Source: an uncultured Acetobacteraceae bacterium
GTDB lineage: Bacteria > Pseudomonadota > Alphaproteobacteria > Acetobacterales > Acetobacteraceae
NCBI GenBank assembly: GCA_903918195.1
Contig: CAIXDS010000408.1
Location: 1-59,054, forward strand
Length of the DNA: 59,054 nucleotides
Direction of reading: 5' to 3'
A model generated the notes under the pieces. That model had not been told where the DNA came from. It did not search any database and worked only from the letters and a program-made list of their open reading frames with translations. A program made the translations under genes and the position numbers. The first letter of the stretch is position 1; each line of letters begins with the position of its first letter. This document shows positions 8,229-16,753 of the stretch, piece by piece.

Positions 8229-9380
8229 TCAGCCGGTGCCGATATCCGGGCGGATGCCAAGCCGCGCCAGGATGGCTTCCCGTTGCGCCCGGTCGGGCAC
8301 CACCTCCGCAAGCCATTGCGGCCAGGAGAGGCGAGCACGCCGCTGCGCATCTTCCAGCGTGTAGGCCAGCGGGGAGTGCGGTTCGGTGCGGCGGAAGAAC
8401 GCGGTGATTTCGCCAAGTTGGCGTAGTGCTTCCTCGCGGCTGTCCAGACGGGACGAGTCCTGCCAGGAAGCGACGGGCGAGGGCGTTGCCGCAGGTCCGG
8501 ACGTGTCCGGTGCCGCCGGTGGGTCAGGGGCCAGTTCGGTAACAGTCCGCAATACATCCTCCAGAAGGGTGATCAGCGGTTGGCCGGGGAACAAGCGGTC
8601 GGGGGTCGCTGACTGGTGTACAGCGGCGGCGGCGCGCCACGCATCCAGGGCCGCGCGGATGTCGCCGCGCTGTTCGGCCAGCAGGTCGCCACAGCCGGCA
8701 CGCGCTGCCTGCTGTACCGCGTCCCAAGGTTGCATGCCCGGAGCCGCGAGACGCTCGGCGCGGCGCGGCGCACTCAGCTTGTTGACCGCGTCCAGGCGCT
8801 CCTTGCGCATTTCGGGCCGCAGCGCAGCCCAGGACCTCGACTCCTGGCAGTCCGGAAACGTAAATTGCTTGCCGTCGGGCAGCGTGAACAAAACGACGCG
8901 ACGAACGGCCGGCAGCAAACGCCCATTCGTGCCCGCGAGCTGGATGAGCGGTTCCAGCCGCGCCTCCTCGGCACTGACACCAGGTTCATCGGCCCGCGGG
9001 GCCGGGTAGAGGGAGTCCCCGAAGCCTTCGACCAGGCCGGCAATCAGCGCGCCACCGTTGGCGAGGCCGGCGAACCCCTCAGTGTACAGTATCGCTTCGG
9101 CGAGAAAGGCGGCCACTTCAAGGTCCTTGCTGTGTCGGGCAAGGATAGCCTCGGCCTGATGCTGCACCGATGCCCAGTCGGGGGCTGCCTCCTTTTCCTG
9201 GTGCTGCACCGATGACCCGTCGGTGGCTGCCTCCTTCTCCTGACGCTCCGCAAGTTGCCGCGCACGGCGCCAGATGCTGCGCAGATCTGACAGTATTGTG
9301 TGCTGGGACGGGTTGCGCAGGTCAACCCCCTGCGGCACCGAGTCGCCGATCGGAGCCAGCAGTTCATCAAGGTCAATCAT
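8229..9380 (-). CDS. tssA: T6SS assembly protein TssA
   Basis: TssA (ImpA family) helps recruit the baseplate and polymerise the tube and sheath. The 383-residue protein begins with the ImpA_N-type region (DLDELLAPIG, then GVDLRNPSQH and DLRSIWRRARQLAERQ). It continues with KDLEVAAFLAEAILYTEGFAGL, which is diagnostic of the family, and ends in a helical C-terminus after a Pro/Ala-rich linker near residue 300. Residues 47-60 and 61-74 are a tandem duplication of QEKEAA-x-D-x-x-SVQH. The gene starts the minus arm and is divergent from clpV across 90 bases. The C-terminus is short, as in the shorter TssA classes. Confidence 0.88.
   Translation of the reverse strand: MIDLDELLAPIGDSVPQGVDLRNPSQHTILSDLRSIWRRARQLAERQEKEAATDGSSVQHQEKEAAPDWASVQHQAEAILARHSKDLEVAAFLAEAILYTEGFAGLANGGALIAGLVEGFGDSLYPAPRADEPGVSAEEARLEPLIQLAGTNGRLLPAVRRVVLFTLPDGKQFTFPDCQESRSWAALRPEMRKERLDAVNKLSAPRRAERLAAPGMQPWDAVQQAARAGCGDLLAEQRGDIRAALDAWRAAAAVHQSATPDRLFPGQPLITLLEDVLRTVTELAPDPPAAPDTSGPAATPSPVASWQDSSRLDSREEALRQLGEITAFFRRTEPHSPLAYTLEDAQRRARLSWPQWLAEVVPDRAQREAILARLGIRPDIGTG
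9156..9239 (-). repeat. 42-bp in-frame tandem duplication inside tssA
   Basis: Bases 9156-9197 and 9198-9239 are two near-identical 42-bp units, encoding QEKEAAPDWASVQH and QEKEAATDGSSVQH. They differ at only a few positions. The length is a multiple of three, so the frame is kept. They fall in the helical linker just after the ImpA N-terminal motif. Confidence 0.9.
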
Positions 9381-9470
9381 GACGCGGGATGCTCAACCAA
9401 CGATGCATGTGGCCATCCAACAGACTTTCGTTTAGTTTATCAAGGAATTGGATATCCGGGAAGGTGGGCC
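9381..9470. promoter_or_regulatory. Divergent intergenic region between tssA and clpV
   Basis: These 90 bases separate the two T6SS arms and must hold the start signals for both. The clpV-proximal half is AT-richer than the coding DNA around it and contains TTTAGTTTATC at about 9430-9440, a possible -10 area. A purine-rich GGGAAGGTGG about nine bases before the clpV ATG is its ribosome-binding site. No clear operator or sigma54 (GG-N10-GC) signature was seen. Confidence 0.5.
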
Positions 9471-12095
9471 ATGGCCGCGGTAAACCTGCGATCCCTCGTC
9501 GCACGTGGCAACGAAACGTGCCGCAAGGCACTGGAAGCCGCCGGCGGGCTTACGCTGGCGCGTACGCACTACAACGTCGAGCTTGAACACCTGCTGCTGG
9601 CGCTGCTCGACCGCGACGGGACCGACCTGCTGGCGGTGCTGCGGCATTACGATATCGATCCAGGGCGGGTTGCCAAGCAACTGACCCAGTCGCTCGAGCG
9701 GCTGAGCGCCGGCAATGCCCGCGCCCCCGGCCTGGCGCCCGAGGTGGTTGAGCTGTTCAAGCAGGCATGGCTGCTTGCCTCACTCGAACATGGCGCCGCA
9801 CGCTTCCGGTCCGGGCATCTGCTGCTTGGGCTGCTGGCCGACGAAGCGCTGGCGCGGCACGCGCGCGATGCCTCGCCATTGCTCGGCCGGATCGGGGCGG
9901 AGCGGCTGGCGCAGGATTTCGCCGCAGCAACGGCCGGCAGCAGCGAGGCGGCGCCAACCGCGGCAGCGGGCGCCGAGCCGGCCGCGCCGACAGCCGTCGC
10001 GGCACGTGATGGCGCGCTGGCGCAGTTCACCATCGACCTGACGGCACGGGCGCGCGAAGGCCGGATTGATCCGGTTCTGGGGCGCGACAGCGAGATCCGC
10101 CAGATTATCGACATCCTGACCCGCCGGCGGCAGAACAACCCGATCCTCACCGGCGAGGCCGGGGTCGGTAAGACCGCAGTGGTCGAAGGGCTGGCCTTGC
10201 GAATTGCCGCCGGCGACGTGCCGTCCGCCTTGTCCGGGGTCGCCCTGCACACCCTCGATCTCGGGCTGCTGCAGGCCGGCGCCGGCATCAAAGGCGAGTT
10301 CGAAAACCGGCTGAAATCGGTAATCGACGAGGTAAAAGCGAGCCCGCGCCCGGTGATCCTCTTCATCGACGAGGCCCACACGCTGATCGGCGCCGGCGGC
10401 CAGCAAGGCCAGAACGACGCCGCCAATCTGCTCAAGCCTGCCCTGGCCCGCGGCGAGCTGCGCACCATCGCTGCCACCACCTGGGCCGAATACAAGAAGT
10501 ATTTCGAGAAAGACGCGGCGCTGACCCGGCGCTTTCAGGTGATCCGGGTTGACGAACCGGGCGAGCCGCTCGCGGTGGCAATGATCCGCGGCCTGGTCGG
10601 CACGTTGGAGGCGCATCATGGCGTGCGCGTACTGGATGAGGCGGTGAGCGAGGCGGTGCGTCTGTCCGCCCGCTTTATCCCGGCGCGGCAATTGCCGGAC
10701 AAGGCGGTCAGCCTGATCGACACCGCTTGCGCGCGCGTGGCGATGAGCCAGGCCGCGGTGCCGTCGTCAATCGAGGACAGGCGGCGCCGGATCGGGCTGA
10801 TCGACACCGAACGTGCCATCCTGGCCCGCGAATCCGCCACCGGCACCGACCATGCCGAACGTCACGCAACGCTCACAGAGGAGCGGGCGGAGGTCGCCGG
10901 CGAACTCGCTGCGCTGGAGGTACGTTGGGCGGAAGAAAAGGCCCTGGTGGCCGAATGGACGGCGCTGCGCAGCGCTGCCGAATCGGCCACCGAGGAGCCG
11001 GAGGCAACGGCACGACGGGCGCGCCTGGCGGATGCCACGGCACGGCTGGCGGCGCTGCAGGGCGAGCAGCCATTGGTGTATCCGGTGGTGGACGGCCAGG
11101 CGGTCGCCGAACTGGTACAGGCCTGGACCGGCATTCCGGCCGGGCGCATGCGCAGCGACGAGATCCGTTCTGTGCTGGCGCTGCGCGATGCGCTGGAGCG
11201 GCGCATCATCGGCCAGTCGCACGCGCTGGAAGCGATCGCCCAGGCCATCCAGGTCAGCCGTGCCAAGCTGACCGATCCACGCAAGCCGATCGGCGTGTTC
11301 ATGATGGTCGGCCCCTCCGGCACCGGCAAAACCGAGACCGCCCTGGCGCTGGCCGATGCACTGTATGGCGGCGAGCAGAACCTGACCGTCATCAACATGA
11401 CCGAATTCAAGGAGGAACATAAGGTCAGCCTGTTGATGGGCAGCCCGCCCGGCTATGTCGGCTACGGTGAGGGCGGCATCCTGACCGAGGCGGTCCGTCG
11501 CCGGCCCTATTCCATCGTGCTGCTGGACGAGATGGAAAAAGCGCACCCCGGCGTTCAGGACGTATTCTATCAAGTGTTCGACAAGGGGACCATGAAGGAC
11601 GGTGAAGGTCGCGATATCGACTTCCGTAATACCGTGGTGATCATGACGTCCAACCAGGGGTCGGACCTGATCACGCAAATGTTCGCCGACCCGGACACCG
11701 CCCCCGAGCCGGCCGGTCTGGCCGCAGCGTTGCGCCCTGAACTGCTGAAGTACTTCAAGCCCGCCTTTCTCGGGCGGGTCACAATCGTTCCTTATCTGCC
11801 GCTGCCCGATGCGGTGATCCGCGGCATTGTCGAAGCGCAGCTCGGCCGCATCAGGGCACGTGTCGCCGAATCGTATCGTGCCGCCTTCGACTGGGATCCG
11901 GCACTGGTTGGCAGCATTGCCGCGCGCTGCACCGAAACCGGATCGGGCGCACGCAACATCGACCACATCTTCTCGCGCACCCTCCTGCCTGACCTGTCGG
12001 CGCGACTGCTGGCCCGCATGGCGGCGGGAAATCGTGTGTCTGGCATCGGGGTGGCACTGGATCAGGATGGAAGTTTCTGCTACCGACTGAGCTGA
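9471..12095 (+). CDS. clpV: T6SS sheath-recycling ATPase ClpV (TssH)
   Basis: ClpV is the AAA+ unfoldase that disassembles the contracted TssBC sheath. The 874-residue protein has the ClpB-like order: N domain with paired Clp repeats (residues 1-150), then the first AAA+ module with Walker A GEAGVGKT (228-235) and Walker B ILFIDEAHTLIG. A coiled middle domain follows at about 480-560. The second AAA+ module has Walker A GPSGTGKT near 615 and the NMTEFKEEHKVS and GSPPGYVGYGEGG blocks. The ATG at 9471 is preceded by AAGGTGG; an in-frame codon further upstream would extend the protein into the divergent promoter. It heads the plus arm and is followed by hcp after 39 bases. Confidence 0.95.
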   Translation: MAAVNLRSLVARGNETCRKALEAAGGLTLARTHYNVELEHLLLALLDRDGTDLLAVLRHYDIDPGRVAKQLTQSLERLSAGNARAPGLAPEVVELFKQAWLLASLEHGAARFRSGHLLLGLLADEALARHARDASPLLGRIGAERLAQDFAAATAGSSEAAPTAAAGAEPAAPTAVAARDGALAQFTIDLTARAREGRIDPVLGRDSEIRQIIDILTRRRQNNPILTGEAGVGKTAVVEGLALRIAAGDVPSALSGVALHTLDLGLLQAGAGIKGEFENRLKSVIDEVKASPRPVILFIDEAHTLIGAGGQQGQNDAANLLKPALARGELRTIAATTWAEYKKYFEKDAALTRRFQVIRVDEPGEPLAVAMIRGLVGTLEAHHGVRVLDEAVSEAVRLSARFIPARQLPDKAVSLIDTACARVAMSQAAVPSSIEDRRRRIGLIDTERAILARESATGTDHAERHATLTEERAEVAGELAALEVRWAEEKALVAEWTALRSAAESATEEPEATARRARLADATARLAALQGEQPLVYPVVDGQAVAELVQAWTGIPAGRMRSDEIRSVLALRDALERRIIGQSHALEAIAQAIQVSRAKLTDPRKPIGVFMMVGPSGTGKTETALALADALYGGEQNLTVINMTEFKEEHKVSLLMGSPPGYVGYGEGGILTEAVRRRPYSIVLLDEMEKAHPGVQDVFYQVFDKGTMKDGEGRDIDFRNTVVIMTSNQGSDLITQMFADPDTAPEPAGLAAALRPELLKYFKPAFLGRVTIVPYLPLPDAVIRGIVEAQLGRIRARVAESYRAAFDWDPALVGSIAARCTETGSGARNIDHIFSRTLLPDLSARLLARMAAGNRVSGIGVALDQDGSFCYRLS

Positions 12096-12134
12096 TGATG
12101 ATTTAGGTTGTTGCCCACGGGAGAGAGAGCGTTC

Positions 12135-12614
12135 ATGCCCATCTACATGCAGTTTCCTAATGCTAACGGCTCTGTAACGGCACAGGGATTCCAGAACTGG
12201 ATCGAACTGACATCGTTGGCGTTCGGTGTCGATCGCCCCAGCGACAGCCGCCTCGGCACAGCGGGTTATTCCGCCACCGGCAAGCTTCAGGTGCACAACG
12301 TTCTGATCACCAAGCCGACCGACGGTGCGTCTCCGCAGCTCGTGATCTCGGCCCTGCAGGGCGTCTTCAACCAGACCGTGAAGATTGCTTTCGTCACCAC
12401 CTCGTCGGGAGGAATGGTGAATTTCATGAGCCTGGAACTGGATAATTGCGGTGTCGCCAGCTACCATATGAACGGTGCGCAGGAAGGTCTGCCGTCCGAG
12501 AGCTACTCTCTGAGCTTCGCCAAGATCATCTTCACCTTCAATAATATGGATCAGGGCGGCAGTTCGAATCCGACGATCACTGGTTACGATCTCGAAACCG
12601 CTTCGTCGATCTGA
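12135..12614 (+). CDS. hcp: Hcp tube protein (TssD)
   Basis: Hcp forms the inner tube of hexameric rings that is fired from the cell, and it can carry small effectors. The 159-residue protein has the family start MPIYMQFPNANGSVT and the central GKLQVHNVLITKPTD block. It ends in the strand region SYSLSFAKIIFTF followed by ITGYDLETASSI. The ATG at 12135 has a GGGAGAGAGAG ribosome-binding site. There is no C-terminal extension, so it is a plain structural Hcp. A hairpin follows the gene. Confidence 0.95.
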   Translation: MPIYMQFPNANGSVTAQGFQNWIELTSLAFGVDRPSDSRLGTAGYSATGKLQVHNVLITKPTDGASPQLVISALQGVFNQTVKIAFVTTSSGGMVNFMSLELDNCGVASYHMNGAQEGLPSESYSLSFAKIIFTFNNMDQGGSSNPTITGYDLETASSI

Positions 12615-12637
12615 TCGGCTCCCCCGATGGGGCGTCC

Positions 12638-12685
12638 GGGCCGCGCCATTGATCTCCTCCGGGGTGGCCCGGCCCAGTTTGTTGT
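12638..12685 (+). terminator. Candidate terminator or attenuator between hcp and vgrG
   Basis: GGGCCGCGCCA (12638-12648) pairs with TGGCCCGGCCC (12665-12675), with one C/C mismatch and a 16-base loop. AGTTTGTTGT follows. The T-tract is imperfect. Placed 23 bases after the hcp stop, it could make hcp more abundant than the genes downstream. Confidence 0.5.
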
Positions 12686-12772
12686 CGTGAGCGGTTTGCC
12701 GGGTTGCGGGCCGATGCCGCGCCCGGCGCGTGGCGGGCGTCTCGACTGGTTGGTTAGGCGGGCAGGTTAGGC

Positions 12773-14656
12773 ATGTCCGGTTACGAGCGCTCGCATTCCA
12801 TTCTCCAGATGACCAGCCCGCTCGGCGCGGACGTGCTCATCCCGACGGCGATCTCCGGGCAGGAGGCGATCAGCCAGCCCTTCTCCTACCGGGTCCAGAT
12901 GGTCTCGCAGAAGGCCGATATCGATCCCCGCACGGTGCTGCACCAGCCCGGCTGTGTCATTCTGCGCCGCGACGCCGAGGTGGCCCGTTATTTTCACGGA
13001 ATATTCCAGGAATTTGCCGCTGCCGGCCAGACACGCCCCGGCATGTATGCCTACCACGCCGTACTGGTGCCGAAATTCTGGTTCCTGAGCCAGACCATCG
13101 ACTGCCGGGTCTTCCAGGACAAGTCGGTTGTGGAGATACTGCAACAGATGCTGCAGGATGCCGGCGTCGACAGCAGCGACTTCCGCATCTACGATACGCC
13201 GCCGGTGCGTCCCTACACGGTGCAGTTCAACGAGACCGATCTGCAGTTCGCCACCAGGCTGATGGAAGAAGCCGGCTACTTCTACTTCTTCGAGCATGCC
13301 GCCGGCCAGCATACGCTGGTGGTGGCCAACGCCAACGACGCATTTCATGACATCCCCGGCGCGACCTTGCGCTTCAATGCCCAGATCCGGGCCGAGGACG
13401 TGCTCACCGCCTGGCACCTGCCACGCGGCACCACGCATGGCAAGGTCACGCTGAAGGACTACGATCCGACGGAACCCGGAAAGCTACTGCAAGTGACCCA
13501 ACTCGGCGACCAGAAGGTCGGCGGCGCGACGGCGCGCGACGTCTTTCTGTGGCCGGCAGCGACGCACGAGAATGAGGTGGTCGGCGACCGCAGCAAGCTG
13601 ATGGTCGACGCCGCCGAGGCGGCGGTATCGGTGTTCAGCGGTGCCGGTGCGTTCCGTTCGCTGGTGACTGGCGGTCGCTTCACGTTGGAACAGGACCCGC
13701 TGACCAACGAGCAGAACATTGTCTATGCGGTCCGCTGGCTGAGCTTCGAGGCGTTGGACGAGAGTTGGACCACCGACGGCGCACCGGCTTTCTATGCCAA
13801 CAGCTTCGAGTGCTTTCGGTCCACCGTCCCCTGGCGTCAGCCCTTTTCGGTGCCTCGCCCCGACATGGGCAGCGTGCATTCGGCGATCGTGCTCGGGCCG
13901 GAGGGGGAGGAGATCTATACCGACGATCTTGGCCGGGTAAAGGTCCAGTTCTTCTGGGATTACCGAAAGGAGGCGACGGCCGACAAGTCGGTCTGGGCGC
14001 GGGTGGTGCAGCCATGGGCCGGCAGCCGTTGGGGCTGGCAGTTCATCCCGCGCGTCGGCACCGAGGTGGCAGTGGCCTTCATCGACGCCAATCCGGACCG
14101 GCCCGTCGTGCTCGGCGGCCTCTACAACGGCGAGCAGATGCCGATCTTCACCGAGGCGGAAAAGACCAAGGGCGGGCTGCGCACCCGCTCCACCCCGCAA
14201 GGCGGTACCAGCGAATATAATGAGCTGTCCTTCGAAGACCGCAGGGGCCAGGAAATGGTCTATCTGCAGGCGCAGAAGGACATGTCCACTAAGATCAAGC
14301 ACGACCAGACCCTGGAGGTCGACAACAACCGCACGGTCACCGTGGGCAACGCCGAACAGATCACCATCGGCAACGGTCGCACCACCCAGATCAGTGCCAG
14401 CAACGACTCCCTCACAGTGCAGCAGGGCGATCTCAGCATCGCGGTGTCGCTGGGCAAGATCACCGTTACGGCGCTGCAGTCGATCGAGCTGACGGTGGGC
14501 TCCAGCAAGGTGCGGATCGACCAGAGCGGGGTCAGCATTTCCGGCATGGCGATCACCATCACGGGCGATGGTTCGGTGGCGGTCGACGCGCCGCTCATCA
14601 CAATCACCGCTGATGCGACGGTGGCCATTCAGGGCGGCATGGTCGAGATCAACTGA
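12773..14656 (+). CDS. vgrG: T6SS spike protein VgrG (TssI)
   Basis: VgrG trimers form the puncturing tip on the Hcp tube. The 627-residue protein has a gp27-like N-terminal region (RYFHGIFQEF, then the RPYTVQFNETDLQFATRLMEE block, residues about 130-170). The gp5 OB-fold region carries DDLGRVKVQFFWDYR and SVWARVVQPWAGSRWGWQFIPRVGTEV. The C-terminal needle is rich in T/V/I repeats and ends GGMVEIN. There is no fused effector domain, so cargo must bind non-covalently. No PAAR gene follows; instead a small gene starts two bases after the stop. Confidence 0.95.
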   Translation: MSGYERSHSILQMTSPLGADVLIPTAISGQEAISQPFSYRVQMVSQKADIDPRTVLHQPGCVILRRDAEVARYFHGIFQEFAAAGQTRPGMYAYHAVLVPKFWFLSQTIDCRVFQDKSVVEILQQMLQDAGVDSSDFRIYDTPPVRPYTVQFNETDLQFATRLMEEAGYFYFFEHAAGQHTLVVANANDAFHDIPGATLRFNAQIRAEDVLTAWHLPRGTTHGKVTLKDYDPTEPGKLLQVTQLGDQKVGGATARDVFLWPAATHENEVVGDRSKLMVDAAEAAVSVFSGAGAFRSLVTGGRFTLEQDPLTNEQNIVYAVRWLSFEALDESWTTDGAPAFYANSFECFRSTVPWRQPFSVPRPDMGSVHSAIVLGPEGEEIYTDDLGRVKVQFFWDYRKEATADKSVWARVVQPWAGSRWGWQFIPRVGTEVAVAFIDANPDRPVVLGGLYNGEQMPIFTEAEKTKGGLRTRSTPQGGTSEYNELSFEDRRGQEMVYLQAQKDMSTKIKHDQTLEVDNNRTVTVGNAEQITIGNGRTTQISASNDSLTVQQGDLSIAVSLGKITVTALQSIELTVGSSKVRIDQSGVSISGMAITITGDGSVAVDAPLITITADATVAIQGGMVEIN

Positions 14657-14658
14657 AG

Positions 14659-15246
14659 ATGGCGTCTTTGCCCAAGCTGCGGCGGGAACTCGATGCCATC
14701 CTGGCCATGGCGAAACTTGCCCCCGAACCCGCCAGCCTGCTGCGCGGCTGCCCGGACACCGAAGCAGGGTTGAACCGGCTGCAGGCGTCCGGCGACCTGA
14801 TCAGCGCCGCCCGGCTCGGTGCCTTTGCATTGCCGCGGCGCGAGGCGGTGTGGTGGGCGAGCATGTGTGTCCTGCACACCGCACCGAACGGGCAGCCGGA
14901 GATCGAGGTCAGGACGCGCGAGGCTGGCGAGCTCTGGGTCCGCCAACAAGACGATGCGAGCAGGCGGACAGCGATGGAGTTGGCGCGTCAGGCCGGGTTC
15001 AGCGTGCCGGAAGCCTGGGTCGCGGTGGCGGCGTTCTGGAGCGGGGATTCGATGGCGCCGCTCGGCCAGCCGGCCGTTCCGCCGGCGCCGCATCTGGCCG
15101 GCACGGCCGTGGCCGGGGCAGTCGCGCTGGCCGCGGTGCGCGGCAATCCCAGCCGCCAGACGGCGCGGCTGGAGCGCTTCCTGACCGGCCTGCGCAACAT
15201 CGCCGGCGGTGGCGCCGGGCGCCTCGGCCCCGAACCGGACGCCTGA
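14659..15246 (+). CDS. VgrG-linked protein of unknown function (possibly DUF6931-type)
   Basis: This is a 195-residue, mostly helical, alanine-rich soluble protein starting two bases after vgrG. It has no signal peptide or membrane segment. Visible blocks are RREAVWWASMCV near residue 60 and ARQAGFSVPEAWVAVAAFWSG near 110-130, then a glycine/proline-rich segment and PSRQTARLERFL near the C-terminus. From memory it resembles the DUF6931 family found beside vgrG in alphaproteobacteria; I could not check this. Its place suggests a spike adaptor, a chaperone or a PAAR substitute, but nothing in the sequence proves a role. Confidence 0.6.
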   Translation: MASLPKLRRELDAILAMAKLAPEPASLLRGCPDTEAGLNRLQASGDLISAARLGAFALPRREAVWWASMCVLHTAPNGQPEIEVRTREAGELWVRQQDDASRRTAMELARQAGFSVPEAWVAVAAFWSGDSMAPLGQPAVPPAPHLAGTAVAGAVALAAVRGNPSRQTARLERFLTGLRNIAGGGAGRLGPEPDA

Positions 15247-15415
15247 TGCGCCGCTTGGGCAGTTGCGCCGGACATCTCAGCCGCCACAGTTGGCAGCCGC
15301 CGCGGTTGCACGCGCCAACGACGCGACGATTTAATGGGGAAACCAGCCGCGGCAGCGGGTGCCGGAAGTTAGCCGTCGCGCCCACACGCGGCTCAACAAG
15401 CAAACTGGGCATGTG

Positions 15416-16753
15416 ATGCGATTGCAGCTCTCCATGCTGGCCTGGCCCGACGGCGCGAAGCCGGAGATCCGCGCGATCGACGGCGAAACTGTGATCGGAC
15501 GCGGGCGGGATAGCGGCTGGGTGCTGGGCGACCCCAGGAACCAGTTGTCGCGCCGCCACTGCCAGCTGACACCGTTCGGCGACACCTGGCGGGTGACTGA
15601 TCTGAGCCTGAACGGAACCTTCATCAACGATGCCGCAACGCCGCTCGGCCCTGATCAAAGCACCGAGTTGCACGATGGCGACCGCATCCGCCTTGGCAGC
15701 TATGTGATCGAAGCGCGCCGCGAGGTGCCGGCCGCCTTCAGCGCGCCCCCGCCGGAGCCGGCGCCGTTCCATCCCGCACCGGACAGGCCATTCGGGCAGC
15801 ATGGCGGCTTCTGGCAGCCCGGTCCCGCGGACACTCCGCCGTCAGCACCCGGCGCGTTTGCCGATGGCTTCAATCCGTTCGGCCGGGCCATGCCGGGCGA
15901 CTTCATTGGTCCGCCCAGCGCCGACCATGCGCCTTCCGTGTCGGACGCCTGGCAGGCACCGCCACCGGGTCGCGTAGTGCTGCCTGAGGACTGGGACCTC
16001 GAACCTTCCCCGCCGCTTCCTGCGCCGCCATCACCCGCCGCCGGCCCGCAACTGCCGGAGGACTGGGATAGCGAAGCCGCAGTGCCGCCGCCCGTGCCAT
16101 CGTTCGCCAATGGAACCGCGCCGCTCCCGCCAGCGGCCGTCGCCACTCCGCAACCGTCGCCGGTCGGGATCGCTGACGCCGCGTTGCTGGCGGCCTTTCT
16201 GCATGGCATCGGCCTGCGCAATATCGGTGACGCCGACCCGGTCGCGATGATGGAGAAGACCGGCGGTCTGCTGCGCGTGGTGGTCGACCGGCTGCGCGCC
16301 GTGCAGGTCGCGCGCGCCGCGGTCAAACGCGAGTTTCGTATCCTGGCGACCATGGTGCGGCCTGCCGACAACAATCCGATCAAGTTCTCCGCCAACACCG
16401 AGGCGGCGTTGCTGGCGCTGCTGACCGGCCGGCAGCCGGCGGATCGCGCCGTCGCCGAGGTGCTCGACGAGATCCGCCTGCACGAGTTGGCGATGATCGC
16501 GGCAATGCGCGACGCCGTGCGCGAACTGCTGGAGACGCTGAGCCCGGCGCGCATCCGCGCCGCCGTCGGCGAGCAGGGTCTGCTGCCCGTGCAGCGCAAG
16601 GCCCGCGCGTTCGAGCACTATGAGGCGCTGCACGCGCGGACCGCGCAGGCGCTCACCGATAATTTCGACAGCGTGTTCGGCCGCGCCTTCGCCCGCGCCT
16701 ATGAGCGCGTGGCCCTGGATGACGCCGACCTTCCGGGGGAACCGCGGCCATGA
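15416..16753 (+). CDS. tagH: T6SS FHA-domain protein TagH
   Basis: TagH (Fha/ImpI type) reads threonine phosphorylation to switch the T6SS on. The 445-residue protein has an N-terminal FHA domain with the phospho-threonine contact set intact: GRGRDS (G28-R29), LSRRH (S45-H48) and LNGTFIN (N66-G67). A long Pro-rich linker follows (about 105-250), then a helical C-terminal TagH domain (DAALLAAFLHGIGL, VVVDRLRAVQVAR and RKARAFEHYEALH). The ATG at 15416 is chosen; an in-frame codon further upstream lacks support. Its stop overlaps the tssK start (ATGA). Confidence 0.9.
   Translation: MRLQLSMLAWPDGAKPEIRAIDGETVIGRGRDSGWVLGDPRNQLSRRHCQLTPFGDTWRVTDLSLNGTFINDAATPLGPDQSTELHDGDRIRLGSYVIEARREVPAAFSAPPPEPAPFHPAPDRPFGQHGGFWQPGPADTPPSAPGAFADGFNPFGRAMPGDFIGPPSADHAPSVSDAWQAPPPGRVVLPEDWDLEPSPPLPAPPSPAAGPQLPEDWDSEAAVPPPVPSFANGTAPLPPAAVATPQPSPVGIADAALLAAFLHGIGLRNIGDADPVAMMEKTGGLLRVVVDRLRAVQVARAAVKREFRILATMVRPADNNPIKFSANTEAALLALLTGRQPADRAVAEVLDEIRLHELAMIAAMRDAVRELLETLSPARIRAAVGEQGLLPVQRKARAFEHYEALHARTAQALTDNFDSVFGRAFARAYERVALDDADLPGEPRP

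Noticed and set aside
10767..12467. Minus-strand open frame of 566 codons over clpV and hcp
   Set aside because: It crosses two real genes in antisense and has no family likeness.
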